A DNA stretch of 64,000 nt from Chrysemys picta bellii (GCF_011386835.1 NC_088800.1:80106981-80170980); one strand, 5' to 3'. Counted from the first letter of the stretch, positions 1 through 11,040 are shown. Notes: generated by a model not told the origin, from the letters alone. Translations and numbers: made by a program.

Positions 1-45
1 AAAGGGATTTAGGCACGTAGGCGTCTAAATCCCATTGGCTGTGCC
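1..45. repeat. Fragment of palindromic 'aggcgcctaa' repeat
   Basis: The first bases carry the motif ggcacgtaggcgtctaaatc. This looks like one arm of an old fold-back repeat in which 'taggcgcctaa' and 'cccattg' recur. A related copy lies near 25.05-25.13 kb. It is short and cut by the window edge, so the assignment is tentative. Confidence 0.35.
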
Positions 46-232
46 TTCTCCAAAGAGCTTACACTCTAAACAGACATGAATGACAAAGGGTGGGAGGGGA
101 AGCCAAGGCACAGATAGGGGCAGTGGCTTGCCCACAGTCACACAATGGCAGAATCAGGAATAGAACAGGTCTCTGGAGTGCCAGTTCACTACCTACCCAC
201 GAGAACACGTTGCTTCCTATCGCAATCCAGTT
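46..232 (-). repeat. MIR/CORE-like SINE, antisense
   Basis: Reading plus strand, the order is 'aaggcacagataggggcagt', 'cttgcccacagtcacacaat', then a run matching 'ggaatagaacaggtctc'. That is the reverse complement of the MIR-type layout (tRNA-like head, then 'gtgaccttgggcaagt', then 'ctctgtgcct'). About 20% divergence is apparent, so the copy is old. Ends are approximate. Confidence 0.6.
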
Positions 233-2158
233 GTCCAGTAACTTCACAAACCTGGCTGCTGCAGGTGACTGTATTCCCCCCATCCCAGCAGTGTAAACCT
301 CCCGCCAGTGTCTTACATAGAAGCCCTCGGGGCGCCAATCCCAAGGTCACCGGACCACGCAGCAGATGCTCTGAAGTTGAAATCCACTCCGTGCCGAGCA
401 AATGTCACCTAAGCATCCCACTGGCTCCTTGTCACTGAGGCCTTGGGTGATACAGTATAGATCTTATGTAACCGGTTCTAGCTTGGATTCGGAGAACAGC
501 GACGTGGGGTGGCCCAGCTCCTTTCTAAAGGAAATAGGCAGATTGTAGGTGAGACAGGACCTGGGGAGGGCTGCAAGTTCTCGGCAGTCGGTGGTGTATG
601 TCCAAACGGATCCATTTTTGTCGTCACTGGGAATCTGCCTTAGTTTTTTGCATTTGTTTCGCAGCAGAGTGCTACGAGACTCCATGACAGTCATGGTGCA
701 AGCTGCCCCTCCACGGAAACACCAGCTGTGGCTCTAGTAACACGGCGATGGGCAGTCACTCCCCGCAGGTAGCGCCAAACAAACAGGCAATGCACTTGTG
801 CAATGCCAGGTCTTTACCACCTGCGCCAACAGATCCATCGCCCCCTAAGACTTCACAGCACCAGTGAGGACAGACCTGAGGGTCCTTATTCTGGCAAAGC
901 TCCCATTAACTTCAGGGTTGCCCCCATAACTCCTCACTGGAGTCACAGCCTGTCATGTGGCTTTAGTAACCCGAAAAGGTGGCTGGAGGTGCAGCCCAGT
1001 TTACCAGCAGAGGAGCAGATACCTTCGGATGCTGCAAATTCAGCTCAGCTGCCGGCCTATTGCAGTAGTCTGGGAATATCTGTAACATCTAATTGTCAGT
1101 GATAGATTTCCCCCAAGATTGGGGACGGAAAGTGAAGCCGACGCTGAGTTTGCAGATATTTATTTGTCCTCAGACACATTCCCTTTGGACCCTCAGTTCA
1201 TTTTGCAGGGGGAAGGGTTGGAAAAAACTGGTAAAAAAGCCAAAGTGGTAAATGACTCTGCTCTGCTTGATTTATCAAGGCCTGCCAGGGGGGAACACTG
1301 GAGAGTCATACAAGGGTCTCCGGGCAATGCCAGCTCTTTCACCCCCAGGTCATTAGCTCAAGTACAGCCCAAAGACTCAGCGTTCCTGGCAGGTTGCCTG
1401 CGTGTGAAATGAGTTTGCTGGGCTTCCCCTCCGTCCCCAAACACAGGTGATCCCAGAGCAAAAATTACCCCTGCAACCAACACCCCGTGCTGGCAACCTT
1501 AGCTGAGAAGCCAGGCTCTGGAGTGCACACGGAGCCTGAACATACCTCAGCCCCAGGGAGGTCCGGATTGAGGGACACTGGCAAGGGGGCCCAGGGAATC
1601 CAGCCCTGCTGAGCCTGTTCTCCAGAGACAGGACTTCTGGCTCCAGCGCTGTTATGAATCCTTCACAGTGGCGCTGGCTTCAGGATGGCCCCCTAAGCGC
1701 CATGAACGTCACCATGGCTGGTACCTGCTGCTGAAGAACAAAGGGGACGGGGAGAGGTCGTATGACTAGACTCCCGCACAGAGCAGATGGAGCGTGGAAT
1801 GGTTGAGGCCCTATCCCCCACCACCCAGGAAGCCCTGCCTGTATTTATTCCATGGAGGAGGAGAGAGAAGGGTCTTTGTGAGACTTTGGATTGATTAGGG
1901 GAAGGTTCTTGAACCATGACATTCGGCAAGACGCAGAGGCACGGACCCTGGAAGGATGCTGGGTAATGACCGAGGAGCCCTGCCACCAGTCACGGGGGTG
2001 AAGCCTCTGGTCGCGGGCAGGCTCCCAAACAGTTCAAGGTAAATACAGAACATCAGCTTGGATAATTTCATCCCACCTATCTGTATGCGTCACGGGACCG
2101 GGAGGGGCGAGCGAAATCTAGGGAAGCCACAAATGGCTTCTGAATACAAAAGGCAACA
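233..2158. other. No gene recognised; unique DNA
   Basis: The short ORFs here overlap on both strands, lack any recognisable domain and have no convincing splice context. A weak piece of the dispersed 'cccattaacttcag' palindromic family is at about 885-930. Nothing else stands out. Confidence 0.55.
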
Positions 2159-2180
2159 GTGTGTGTGTGTGTGTGTGTGT
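2159..2180. repeat. (TG)n microsatellite
   Basis: An uninterrupted run of about 11 TG units is followed by a loosely GT-rich stretch to about 2240 with a short CA run. It is a simple-sequence repeat with no coding meaning. Confidence 0.95.
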
Positions 2181-4103
2181 AGGCCTGTGTGCACGTGGGG
2201 GATATGCTTGTATGTGGTGTGCACTCAACACACACAATTCGTTGAGAGAGAAATGAGAAGGCACAGATCCAGACATGCCTCCTGTGTCCATTCCAGGATC
2301 TGCGTTTGCTCTGCTGGGTGTGCTAACGTACGGAACAGTGCTAGGGGGCCTCTGCCCTCCGTGCCGCCCGGCTGGTACGCGCAGAGCTTGCCGGCTCTCT
2401 CCCTTCAGCTCGGCATTCCCCTCCCTGCCCCACGGCAGTTGGCTTCTTCGCTGTTTCTCTGCATAGCACAGCAGCCTGCCAGCTCTTCTGCACAACTCTT
2501 CCTCAGCTCCCCAAGCCAGCAGAGAACTGGCCCTATGTGGGACACTGCTGCCTGGTGACTTGCCAGGCAGCGTGGCTGACTCAGTGGATGGCAGTGCCAT
2601 TGAGAGGCCATGACCCTGGAGATAAAAGCAGGCTTTGCTCCCCCTGGTCCTCTGGCTGGAAAGCAGGAGCTCAAATGAGACTCGGCCTCTCATTTCAGGC
2701 TGGCACGGGGCCCCTTCCCGAGTTGTAGCTGCTGGCAATCGGTCCCCGCATTTTAAAAGTGTCATTTCACACCATCGCTCTGTGCTAAAAAAAGCCACAG
2801 GGGTTACTTGCAACACGTGGCTGCCAGTGCCAGCCCCAGACCTGGAGCCTAGGATCAAGGTTAAGCTGGCAGGGAGAACCAATCTACCCCAGCGATAATG
2901 GCAACAGCAAGCGTTTGCATCAGAGCTATTGTCCCCAGCCTTAGGTGAACAGGCTGCATCCGAGCCCCGGCTTAGGCACTAAAATAGAGTTAGCCAGCCC
3001 TGCGGGGATGGAGAATTTTGGTCTTTGTAGTCAAATAATCACTGCGGATTTGAGAGGAGCGAATCAGCAAATATTTGTGCTTTCATGTTATTGGAAAGGC
3101 CCCGTGTCCTCCTGTGCCCCCTTCTCCGAGGCTATCTATATACTGTAGGTAGACATGCCAAGGCGGTTGTTTCCGGTGGCAGGTCGTGGGATCTAGGCTA
3201 CTTTGTGCGGGATATTTTGGCTCCGGTTATCTAGATCTCTGTCCTTCCGGCAGCACAGAGCCTCAAGCCCAGCCGTGCAAAGGATGTGGTGAGTCAAGGC
3301 TGGACAAGTTCCTTGGTCAGAATTTCCTTCACCCTGCTGCTTGCTGGACATGCGTTGGCAGCTGTCCTCTGCCCCAGAAATGGCTGCATTTGAGTGGTGC
3401 TGGAGAATACAGCTTGCTCCCCAGGTAATACAGCAATGGGCACATTAGATAGGTACCTGGAGAGAGGGATTAGTGAGTATTTTAGAAGGAAAGGCACAAT
3501 ATGCAAAGTATTCACTGAAAAGGGAAAGCACTCTGTCTTCAGTGTCGTTCATCCCTCAGTGAAACTGTCTGTAATAGGGGCAAGTCACAAACACTGTTAC
3601 TTTCCCCTTTAAATGACACTTCTCGCTACAGATGGATCAAACAGGAGATATTACTTACAGGGTTAAGAGCAGCGGGGCAGTTGCTGGCCTGCATCAACCG
3701 CAGATGACAGGAATGGTCAGAATCAGGGATGGGAGGGCAGCCAAACCCTGGGATGGCTGGGAAAGGAGGAGGGGGGGAGTCAAGAAAGATTTTGCTAATG
3801 GAAAGGGGAGGTCACGCGGAGCCGGTAGTGGTTTAATGTTGTGCTGATACAGCCGGTTATACTCAGGCTGGTCTCAGCAGGCTTTGTACATGCTGTAGTG
3901 ACCTCCCTCCCATCACCGCCTTCAGTTCACATTTCTAAAGGAATTCGCAGTGGCCATGCTGGTGTTTACTGTCTGCAAATATTAGAGGGAGTGAGTTTCC
4001 AGGCAGGAACGTTCAGCAACATACCAGCGCTAAGTGAACATTGGAGAACATTTTTGGGGCATGAATTTGGAGCACACCGTTGTAAATATTCACCCCAGAA
4101 ACA
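2181..4103. other. No gene recognised; unique DNA
   Basis: The longest ORF (254 aa, minus strand, 2118-2882) runs into the GT microsatellite, where it encodes a run of Thr-His, and has no recognisable domain. Base use is not codon-like. I see no repeat that I can name in this interval. Confidence 0.5.
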
Positions 4104-4186
4104 TGATCATTGCAAGCTCTTTGGGGCAGGGACCATCTTTTTGTTCTGTGTCTGTACAGCCCCTAGCACATGGGGTCCAAGAGTTA
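4104..4186 (+). repeat. 3' end of MIR/CORE-like SINE
   Basis: It holds 'gcaagctctttggggcaggg' followed by 'tctgtacagcccctagcaca' and 'tggggtcc'. The same block closes SINE copies at about 13.4, 19.5, 31.7, 37.3 and 46.8 kb in this window. Only the 3' module is present. Confidence 0.7.
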
Positions 4187-5399
4187 CATTCATCCAATGA
4201 GACTAGAACTAGATTGTGTGATTCCACAAAAGAATCCCCAGCACAGCTTGAATTTAAAATCTCAACCCCTTCACAATGAAGCGTTTGCAAACAAACCCAA
4301 GGGTCGTGGTAGGAAAAAAATTCAAAATTTGAAATTCAGAAATGGAAGCCTGAGAACTCCTTGGCAACGTTTTGACACATTTTCCCCCTCCATTTTTTTA
4401 ACCAAACTATAGAACTGGATGAAATGTTTTGAATTAAAAAAAAAAAGGGGATGTGTGATCATTTTTCTGCCATCTCCCCCCGCCCCACCCTTTTACGACT
4501 GGTTCTAGTACAGGCTAAAAATTAGTCCCAGAAACCAAGGGAACATTCGGAATGCTGAAAAAATTTAAGGAAATCCCGAATAATCTGGGAGCAACTCGCA
4601 GACAGGAAAACAAAAGGCAAAATCCGTTGAATAAACAAACTGCCCATTCCAAAGTTTCAGCCTCATTGCGGTGCTGTGAGTTACCTCCTAAGTGTGCTAG
4701 GTGGCGCTAGCATGCTCTTGGCCACAGTAGTGGGCGTGGTGGTTACGGTGGGATAGTAGGTGCTTTCGCTGCAAAAAATACCCCAATGTGTTGACAAGAT
4801 GGTAGCCTCACATATGTAGTCTGTGTACACACACACAGAGTATATGGTACAGTACAAAAAGAATGCAGTATGTAAAGCATAGAGTACAGGAAGGATGCCT
4901 TTTTAGCCTGCAAATAGAATTCTGCCAGACAAAATGCAACAGATTTTCCCTGGGAGCTGCTCATTCATAAATTCCAGCATTTCTATGAAGGCTGTACAAG
5001 ATTCTTTTCAGAGCGACTTGATTCTGCATGCTGGCTGGTCAAAACCAGGCCAGTAATGGGCTCCTGGCATCCCGGCCCTGTCATCAGTGATTCTCCTTAG
5101 AAAGAGAAAGAAACATACAAAGTACTCTCTGCTGGTAGACATGGTGGTTTCATCCCAGCAACATGGACCACGTGCTCATGTCCCCTGACATAAAGTGGCT
5201 TCCTGGTGGTAAGCTGTAGTTCTCTATCTTGGCTCCATACAGCACATCTCTCCCAGAGTGTCCTCCACCTCTGCTCTAGGAAGGGAAAGCTACAAACCCC
5301 AGTGCTTAATAAGGTGGCTGAGGGGAGGCTAGCTGTGTGCTTGAATTTTTATCTGGCCCTTAGACACAAGCAAATGTATTTGACATAGAAATGAGGCTT
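4187..5399. other. No gene recognised
   Basis: AT-rich DNA with a poly-A run near 4436-4446 and no domain-bearing ORF. No named repeat was recognised. Confidence 0.5.
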
Positions 5400-5860
5400 A
5401 GTCACAGTGAGGCATTTTGGGGTTAGCGCTAGTTGCAAAAACTTTGAGCCGTATTCTGTTGGAATATGTGGTTCCCTCAAAATCGAAAACCATCTGCAAA
5501 ATCAGGTCACTTTCACTGGGATTTCATTTGAGAACCGGAGGAAACAATTCCAACAATGTCGAAATCTCCTGTTCACGTCACATTTCAACATTATCAGAAC
5601 GAAATGGTTTGATTTTGCATTTTGAATGTTGTATATTTCTATTATATAATATCTATTATAATACAAAAAAGTGTAAAAAGACAAAACCGAAACTGAATGT
5701 TTCCGCTTGGCTCAGCACAATTTCTTTTTTCAGAATCTTCTTTCGCGGATTATTTCCCAGTTTTCACTGGGATCCGGAAACAAATCACATTTCGAAATCT
5801 CGAAATCCTTTGCAACATGGAACTTTCATTCTCCATACATCCTGGGGAGAAGTGTCTCCT
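5400..5860. repeat. Possible old AT-rich DNA element
   Basis: The stretch contains 'ttcactgggat' twice (about 5511 and 5763) and repeated 'cgaaatc' words around an AT-rich centre (5640-5665). The texture resembles the DNA-element relic at 39.1-39.4 kb. The 155-aa ORF across it has no recognisable domain. No clean termini were found, so this is a weak call. Confidence 0.3.
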
Positions 5861-6610
5861 CACCTACTGGGCCCTAATCCTTAAATCCAACCCTTGTGGC
5901 CTGGGAACTGTTGGTTGGAGATGTGGGAGGGTGGAGAAGGAGTCGTACAGCATGGGGATTATAGATGAATATATAAACATTAGTTCGTTTTGACGACAGT
6001 CCCAGATTCGGAAATCCTGCCCGGTGCTGAGAAAGACCCTGCACATGTTCTAAAGGACACTGCACACCTGAGCACTACAGAATAGCTTTTTAAGCCCTTG
6101 ACCCAACATAAACCAACTGTGTCTGCGCAGCTCACGTGCCCAACACAAACGTCACCGGTAATCTGTTCCTTTAGTAATAAAACCACCAGGAATACCTAGC
6201 TTCTCAGATCTGGTAATTGGCTCCCCTTCCTAGGTAGTGTTAACTATCTGCTTTACAGTGAACGTATAAACATTAATTTGAAAAAACCCCTCCCCTTAGC
6301 AGAAGTTTGGGAAGAAATGCCACTCATTCAGAACATGCTGGGACAACTAGACTACATGTAGGTCACATAGTTCCATAGTCAGCCAGCTAATCCCCCCCAT
6401 ACACAGCATTACAGTATTTGTACTACTCTCTGTTTATTCCCTTCTGAACCTTAGGGGGGGGAGAAATAGCTTCCTGAACTGATGGGCTTGTATGTCTGCC
6501 AAAGTCCTGCACTGGATCCAACGGCTCAGGAAGATAAGCTGTGGCTGCTGCATGAGGGAATGCATCTAGTCACTGCTCCATTTGCCGCACATTGCCACAT
6601 GTTATATGCA
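5861..6610. other. No gene recognised
   Basis: Unique-looking sequence. The short ORFs here mirror each other on the two strands and show no domain. Confidence 0.5.
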
Positions 6611-6690
6611 ACGGGCCAGGTCCTCAGCTGGGGTAAACCGGTGGGGCTTCGCTGAAGTCAGTGGAGCTAGGTGGTTTACAGCAGCTAAGA
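6611..6690. repeat. Relic of palindromic 'agtcaatggagt' MITE family
   Basis: It reads 'ggccaggtcctcagctgggg', then 'gaagtcagtggagctaggtg', then 'ggtttacagcagct'. This matches the layout of a fold-back repeat whose arms are 'ggccagattctgatct...ttacaccagtgtaa' and whose centre is 'agtcaatggag'. Many relics of it are scattered through the window. Confidence 0.5.
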
Positions 6691-7021
6691 CTCTGGCTTA
6701 GAGGAGTACGCCCGCACAATCACAAACACTCCACTTTCTTTCCTCTGCTCTCTTTGTATTACCCGTGACAGATGCCTGAGCTGGCCCCAGATGAAGAATC
6801 AATACCATTTGCTATTTTGGGTACAATAATTAGCAATCAGATTCTTGCACAGATACCTCACTGTTCAGCCCTGAGGCTCCCTAAAGCATTTGTCAAATTC
6901 AGACTATTCGTGGGACTCACACCACCAACCACTGAAATGCAGCCAACCACTTGCAGCTCTTTAAACAGCTTAGGCATGAAGAAGAGTAGCAAATGCCATT
7001 GAAACGTCAAGAGGAATTTAA

Positions 7022-7100
7022 CATAAGAACGGCCCTACTGGGTCAGACCAATGGTCCATCTAGCCCAGTATCCTGTCTTCTGACGGTGGCCAGTGTCAGG
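7022..7100 (-). mobile_element. CR1 LINE 3' UTR fragment, antisense
   Basis: It begins 'cataagaacggccctactgg' and continues 'gtcagaccaatggtccatct', 'agcccagtatcctgtcttc'. This is the reverse complement of the CR1 3' end at about 45.95-46.03 kb in this window, including the tail next to the 'ttcttatg' repeat. It is 5'-truncated, as most CR1 copies are. Confidence 0.85.
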
Positions 7101-7227
7101 TACGTCAGACAGAGTGAACAGAAAAGGGCAACTTATCAAGTGGTCCATGCCCTGTCATCCAGTCCCAGCTTCTAGCAGTCAATTTAAAGAGGCAGAGTGT
7201 ATTTTCTGCGCTGGAATTTGGCCTATA

Positions 7228-7366
7228 CACTGGAGCAGGGGACAGAACACCTGGGTTACAGTCTCAAATCTGCCACAGAATTGCTATATGGCCTTGGGCA
7301 TGTCATTTTACCTCCCTCTGCCTTTGTCTTCCCATACCTGTAAAATGGGAATAATACTTGTCTGAC
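7228..7366 (+). repeat. MIR/CORE-like SINE, sense
   Basis: It carries 'cctgggttacagtctcaaat', a degenerate box-B-like region, then 'atggccttgggcatgtcatt', 'ctccctctgcct' and 'cctgtaaaatgggaataata' in the usual MIR order. The 3' tail is absent or cut by the LTR that follows. Confidence 0.65.
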
Positions 7367-7372
7367 TCTTGG

Positions 7373-8201
7373 TGTAAGGATAAGGCCTTTTCCTGTAGCC
7401 ATACTGTTTGGCCTGTAGCCATATTGTAAGGCCTAACGCCTAGGGCCTTTGTCTGCAGCCAGATTAGAAGTGCAGCAGCCATTAGTTGAGAAGCAGGAAG
7501 TCACATCCTCACTTTCCATCTAAATTACATTAAAACAATGTCATATCAGGCTGCTAAGAAGGAGACCCCGTCCTAATGGCATCCGCTATCACCAGATAAA
7601 GAAACAGATCTTCAGATGGTTAAAGAAAACTTAGTTTGACAGCATTCTATCTGGCAAGAAATCACTTCTCAATAGTTGTGGTTGTGAAATCCTCATTTCT
7701 TTATTGTTTTGTCATTATGGTCCCCACTTCCCTATTGTTTGTCTGTATGATCTCTGTCTGGTTCTTTGATTGTTTCTGTCTGTTACATCATTCATTTTGC
7801 TAGGTGTAAATTAATTAAGATGGTGGGGTATGATTGGTTAGATGATTTTGTTAGTAAAATGATGGGTTGAGGGATAGCTAAGCAGGACTCAGGTTTCACT
7901 ATATAAACCGGGGTCCAAAAGGACGTTTTTTGGCAACCAACTCCAGGACACAGCCCCAAGAACAGAGCTGCCAGACCTCAACACTGCCAATGACACCATG
8001 CTGAAACTGGAGTCCCCCGGATGGACTTGATCCTGACTGGCCATCAAGAAAAGTTCATCAGTCTGATTGGGAGTGGTGAGCATTGTATGTGTAGCGTGTG
8101 CAGTCTGTCTTTGGTGATGGTTAATAAATAGAGGATGAGGACATTACTGTGTGAGGCTCTTTTACTGGTAAAAGGTCCTGCAAAACCCGCAGAAAATTAC
8201 A
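7373..8201 (+). mobile_element. ERV long terminal repeat
   Basis: The segment starts TGTAA and ends TTACA, a perfect 5-bp terminal inverted repeat with canonical TG...CA ends. Inside are a TATA box (tataaa at 7902-7907) and a polyadenylation signal (aataaa at 8123-8128) about 220 bp apart, the layout of U3-R-U5. It is about 829 bp long. Three bases after its end comes a primer-binding-site-like TGG. No second LTR and no gag/pol ORF follow, so this is an LTR with a short stretch of leader. Its promoter would read to the right. Class (ERV1, ERV2 or ERVL) cannot be told from this alone. Confidence 0.75.
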
Positions 8202-8460
8202 CCTGGTGCCCTAGGAACAGGGTAAGGGTGGTTGCCCTAGTGTGTAAGGTTACGTCTGAGCCCACAGAAGGGTGAGGGTGGATGCCTAAATTAAGAGGGT
8301 TATGCCCTGAGCCCTAGGAACTGGGTAAAGGTGGGTGCCCCTAGAGTGTGTGAGTAACAGAGAATTTTGTGCGGGTAACACTGAGGGTGTTGTTTGGCCC
8401 TACAGGGGCACTGGTGCAGCATTAGCACAAAGATGGCAGTGCAACCTATTCACAGCTCCC
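8202..8460 (+). mobile_element. ERV leader with possible PBS
   Basis: Directly after the LTR, tggtgccctaggaacagg starts at 8204, where a tRNA primer-binding site would lie. The tRNA was not identified. The core 'gccctaggaac' recurs 103 bp downstream (8208 and 8311) with the same following 'gggtaaRggtgg', so the leader holds an imperfect ~103-bp tandem duplication. No gag-like ORF was seen. Confidence 0.45.
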
Positions 8461-8694
8461 TGTAACTATGGGGTGCTCCTTGGATGTCTCCTCGTCACCT
8501 GCTGACCCAGACCAACTCTCTTTCATTTATAGGCATTGGGAGGGTCACACTAAGGTAGCATCCTCTTGGTGTATTCTTCAGGGGGTTTCTGAGTGCCAAG
8601 TGGGGTCATGTGTCACTCAGCAAATGGTAGGGGATGCTCTTCTCCTTGTGTTGAATCAGTGCTGAGATGGTGGAATTCCTTCCTTCCTTGGGGG

Positions 8695-9357
8695 CCTGCT
8701 GGGCAGTGCCATGCGAACGCCTGTTCTCACTTTCAGGTGACATTGTAAGTGGGCAGCAGCATCTCCCGTACATAGGGTGAGCAGACAGCAAATGTGAAAA
8801 ATCGGGACAAGGGGTGGGGGTAATAGGAGCCTATATAAGAAAAAGACCCAAACATCGGGACCGTCCCTATAAAATTGGGACATCTGGTCACCCTACCCGT
8901 AAATGTGAACAAATTTGTTTGTCTGAGCAATTGGCCGAACAAGAAGTAGGACTCTAAAGTTTTACATTATTTTGTTTCTGAGTGCAGTCATGTAAAAAAT
9001 AATAATAATTCTACATTTGTAAGTTGCACTTGCCGGAGAAAGAGCTTGCACTACTGTATTTGTCTGAGTGGACTTGAAAAATACTATTTTAAAAATCTTT
9101 TTTACAGTGCAAATATTTGTAATCAAAAATAATAACATAAAGTGAGCACTGTACACTTTGTATTCTGGGTTGGAACTGAAATCAACATATTTGAAAATGT
9201 AGAAAAACATCCAAAAATATGTACAATACATTTAAATGGGTATTCTATTATTTTTAACAGTGCAATTAAAACTGTGATGAATGGTGACTAATTTTTTTAA
9301 TCTAGTTCGTTTGGTTTGCGTTAATCGTTTGCGCTAACTGTGATTAATTGACAGCCT
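8695..9357. mobile_element. Old DNA transposon relic, split by a hAT
   Basis: An AT-rich relic with 'gcgaacgcctgttctcactt' and 'caggtgacattgtaa' at the left, then 'tacatttgtaagttgcactt' and 'cagtgcaaatatttgtaatc'. It ends with 'gtgattaattgacagcct', the inverse of a CAG-type terminus (aggctgtcaattaatcac). I recognise it as a widespread reptile DNA element that looks hAT-like, but the name is uncertain. It is interrupted at 8773-8895 by a younger hAT-type insertion, so it predates that insertion. It encodes nothing intact. Confidence 0.55.
8773..8895 (-). mobile_element. Non-autonomous hAT-type MITE, TAGGGTGA family
   Basis: A 123-bp element with termini TAGGGTGAgcag and ctggTCACCCTA. It is flanked by an 8-bp target duplication with one mismatch: cccgtaca (8765-8772) and cccgtaaa (8896-8903). 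It carries 'ctatataagaaaaagaccc' and 'gggaccgtccctataaaa'. Related copies occur at 21.27, 30.37, 38.62 and 60.02 kb. It sits inside the older element at 8695-9357. Confidence 0.85.
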
Positions 9358-9462
9358 AGTATTATTCTTCCTCACTCTTGCTCTATACAAGGAGCAGTGG
9401 CTATAATGGTATTTTATCAGTCAAAAGTCTGAATCATCACAGTATTAATCCAGACCTGCATG

Positions 9463-9599
9463 CCGGGGTGCTGGAAGAGTTTGTATATTGGGGGTGCTGA
9501 GAGCCATTGAACCAAACTGTAAACCTTGTATATAATGGAAACCACATCAAGCCAGCGGGTGCGGCAGCCCCCCCGGCACCCCTAATTCCAGCACCTATG
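9463..9599. mobile_element. Non-autonomous hAT-type element
   Basis: The ends are ccggggtgctggaa and ttccagcacctatg, an imperfect inverted repeat with core GGTGCTGGAA. It is flanked by a perfect 8-bp duplication, cctgcatg, at 9455-9462 and 9600-9607. Length is 137 bp with no ORF. The 8-bp duplication is the hallmark of hAT transposition. Confidence 0.8.
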
Positions 9600-9760
9600 C
9601 CTGCATGGGCTTCATAACTCGTTTCTAACAGCTGAGCAGAGCTACTGGTGTCCCAGTCATTTCAATGAGCGGTCTGTACAGCATAGTTAGCGTACTGAGA
9701 ACGCTAACAGAGAAAGGACGGTGGAAAGTGTTACTGTACAGAGCACCTTATTCTCACTCA

Positions 9761-10033
9761 AAAAGAACAGGAGGACTTGTGGCACTTTAGAGACTAACAA
9801 ATTTATTAGAGCATAAGCTTTCGTGGGCTACTGCCCACTTCTTCGGATGCATATAGAGTGAAACATATATATATCTCCTCAATATATGTTTCACTCTATA
9901 TGCATCCGAAGAAGTGGGCTGTAGTCCACGAAAGCTTATGCTCTAATAAATTTGTTAGTCTCTAAGGTGCCACAAGTCCTCCTGTTCTTTTTGCGGATAC
10001 AGACTCACACGGCTGCTACTCTGAAACCTGTCA
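9761..10033. mobile_element. Penelope-like fold-back pair
   Basis: Two near-identical arms face each other around an AT-rich spacer (about 9864-9880). The left arm is antisense ('gcataagctttcgtgggcta'); the right arm is sense ('gtccacgaaagcttatgctc'). The right arm alone continues with 'cggatacagactcacacggc' and 'tgctactctgaaacct'. A perfect 13-bp target duplication, ttattctcactca, flanks the unit (9748-9760 and 10034-10046), so the inverted pair inserted as one piece. I recognise the sequence as a common turtle repeat; assignment to Penelope-like retroelements is inferred from the inverted terminal units and the hammerhead-like hairpin in each arm. Confidence 0.7.
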
Positions 10034-10194
10034 TTATTCTCACTCATGAATTAAAAGGCTATTTAGATTGGGGCAGGGACTTGGTTTTTGTTCCGTATTT
10101 ATCTGGCACAATGGGGCATGACTGGGGCTCCTCGGCACAGATAAATAATAATATCTACATTTATAATCAATAACTTTATGTATAAACTGGGCGG

Positions 10195-10260
10195 GCCAAA
10201 TTCTGCCCTCGTTGACACTGGTGTAAATCCACTGACTGTGCTGAATGATTGATTTTCAGG
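10195..10260. repeat. Relic of palindromic 'ttacaccagtgtaa' family
   Basis: It reads 'gggccaaattctgccctcgt' then 'tgacactggtgtaaatccac'. This matches one arm of the dispersed fold-back family described for 6.6 kb and elsewhere. Confidence 0.5.
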
Positions 10261-10844
10261 TTACATACATCCCCTCCACCCCCATCTCCAGAAATGCCCT
10301 TCTCTCCAGCAAGGAGACTTTGTATGCCAGAATCCATGCCCAGAGAAACCAGTTTCTCTGCATGCCCCTGAAATGAAAGGCACGGTTATTCCATGGAAGA
10401 CGAGCCCCCCTCCCCTTGAACAAGGGAACACAGTACCCTGGGAAAAGAGAGGAGGGTCTGTCTGTCTCTTTCTTCTGGTTGTCAGAAGCACGGGGCGGGG
10501 GGGGGGACAAGTGCTCCCCTTTGTGTTGTGGGTGGAAAGGAGCCAGGGTTATCAAACTGGAAGAGCTATCCCGGCTGAATTGTAAATTAAGCTGATGCAA
10601 CAAGGAGCACTTTGTAAGAACACTGCATGAAAGAGAGAGTGTTCTCCCTCGTGAGCTGGATCAGAACAGAGATCTCCCAGAACAGGCGCCTGGCTCGTTC
10701 AGAATGGGCTAGAGTTTGGAGCATTGTGAGATTTTGATTTATACAGTGTGAATTATGAAGGCAACAACAGGTGAATGTAAGCCAGAGCTCAAAGGGGGCT
10801 GCGTAGCACAGACTCTGCTACACAGGTTCATTCTATCGAAGCCA
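10261..10844. other. No gene recognised
   Basis: The interval contains a G-homopolymer near 10495-10507 and opposite-strand ORFs that are shadows of one another. No domain or named repeat was seen. Confidence 0.5.
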
Positions 10845-11040
10845 CTGATACAGCAATGCCAGAGCACCTCACGATCTGTAACGTCTTTATCCTCACCACA
10901 CCTCTGCTCTTCGCCTCATTTTACAAACGGGGAACAGCTGCACTAAGTGACTTGGCCAAGGTCACACAGAGTCTGTGGCAGAGCAAGGCCCTGAGCTGAG
11001 GGTTCCCAACCACGGGTGCCCTAACCACTGCCCCATGCTG
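10845..11040 (-). repeat. MIR/CORE-like SINE, antisense
   Basis: In order on the plus strand: 'ctcattttacaaacggggaa', 'gacttggccaaggtcacaca', 'gagtctgtggcagagcaagg', then 'gtgccctaaccactgcccca', the inverse of the tRNA-like head. It is an old antisense SINE copy. Confidence 0.7.

Noticed and set aside
2118..2882. 254-aa minus-strand ORF
   Set aside because: It runs through a GT microsatellite, shares the region with opposite-strand ORFs, and shows no domain.
9761..10033. Rho-independent-type hairpin or terminator
   Set aside because: The long inverted repeat is a fold-back retroelement pair with its own target duplication, not a bacterial terminator.
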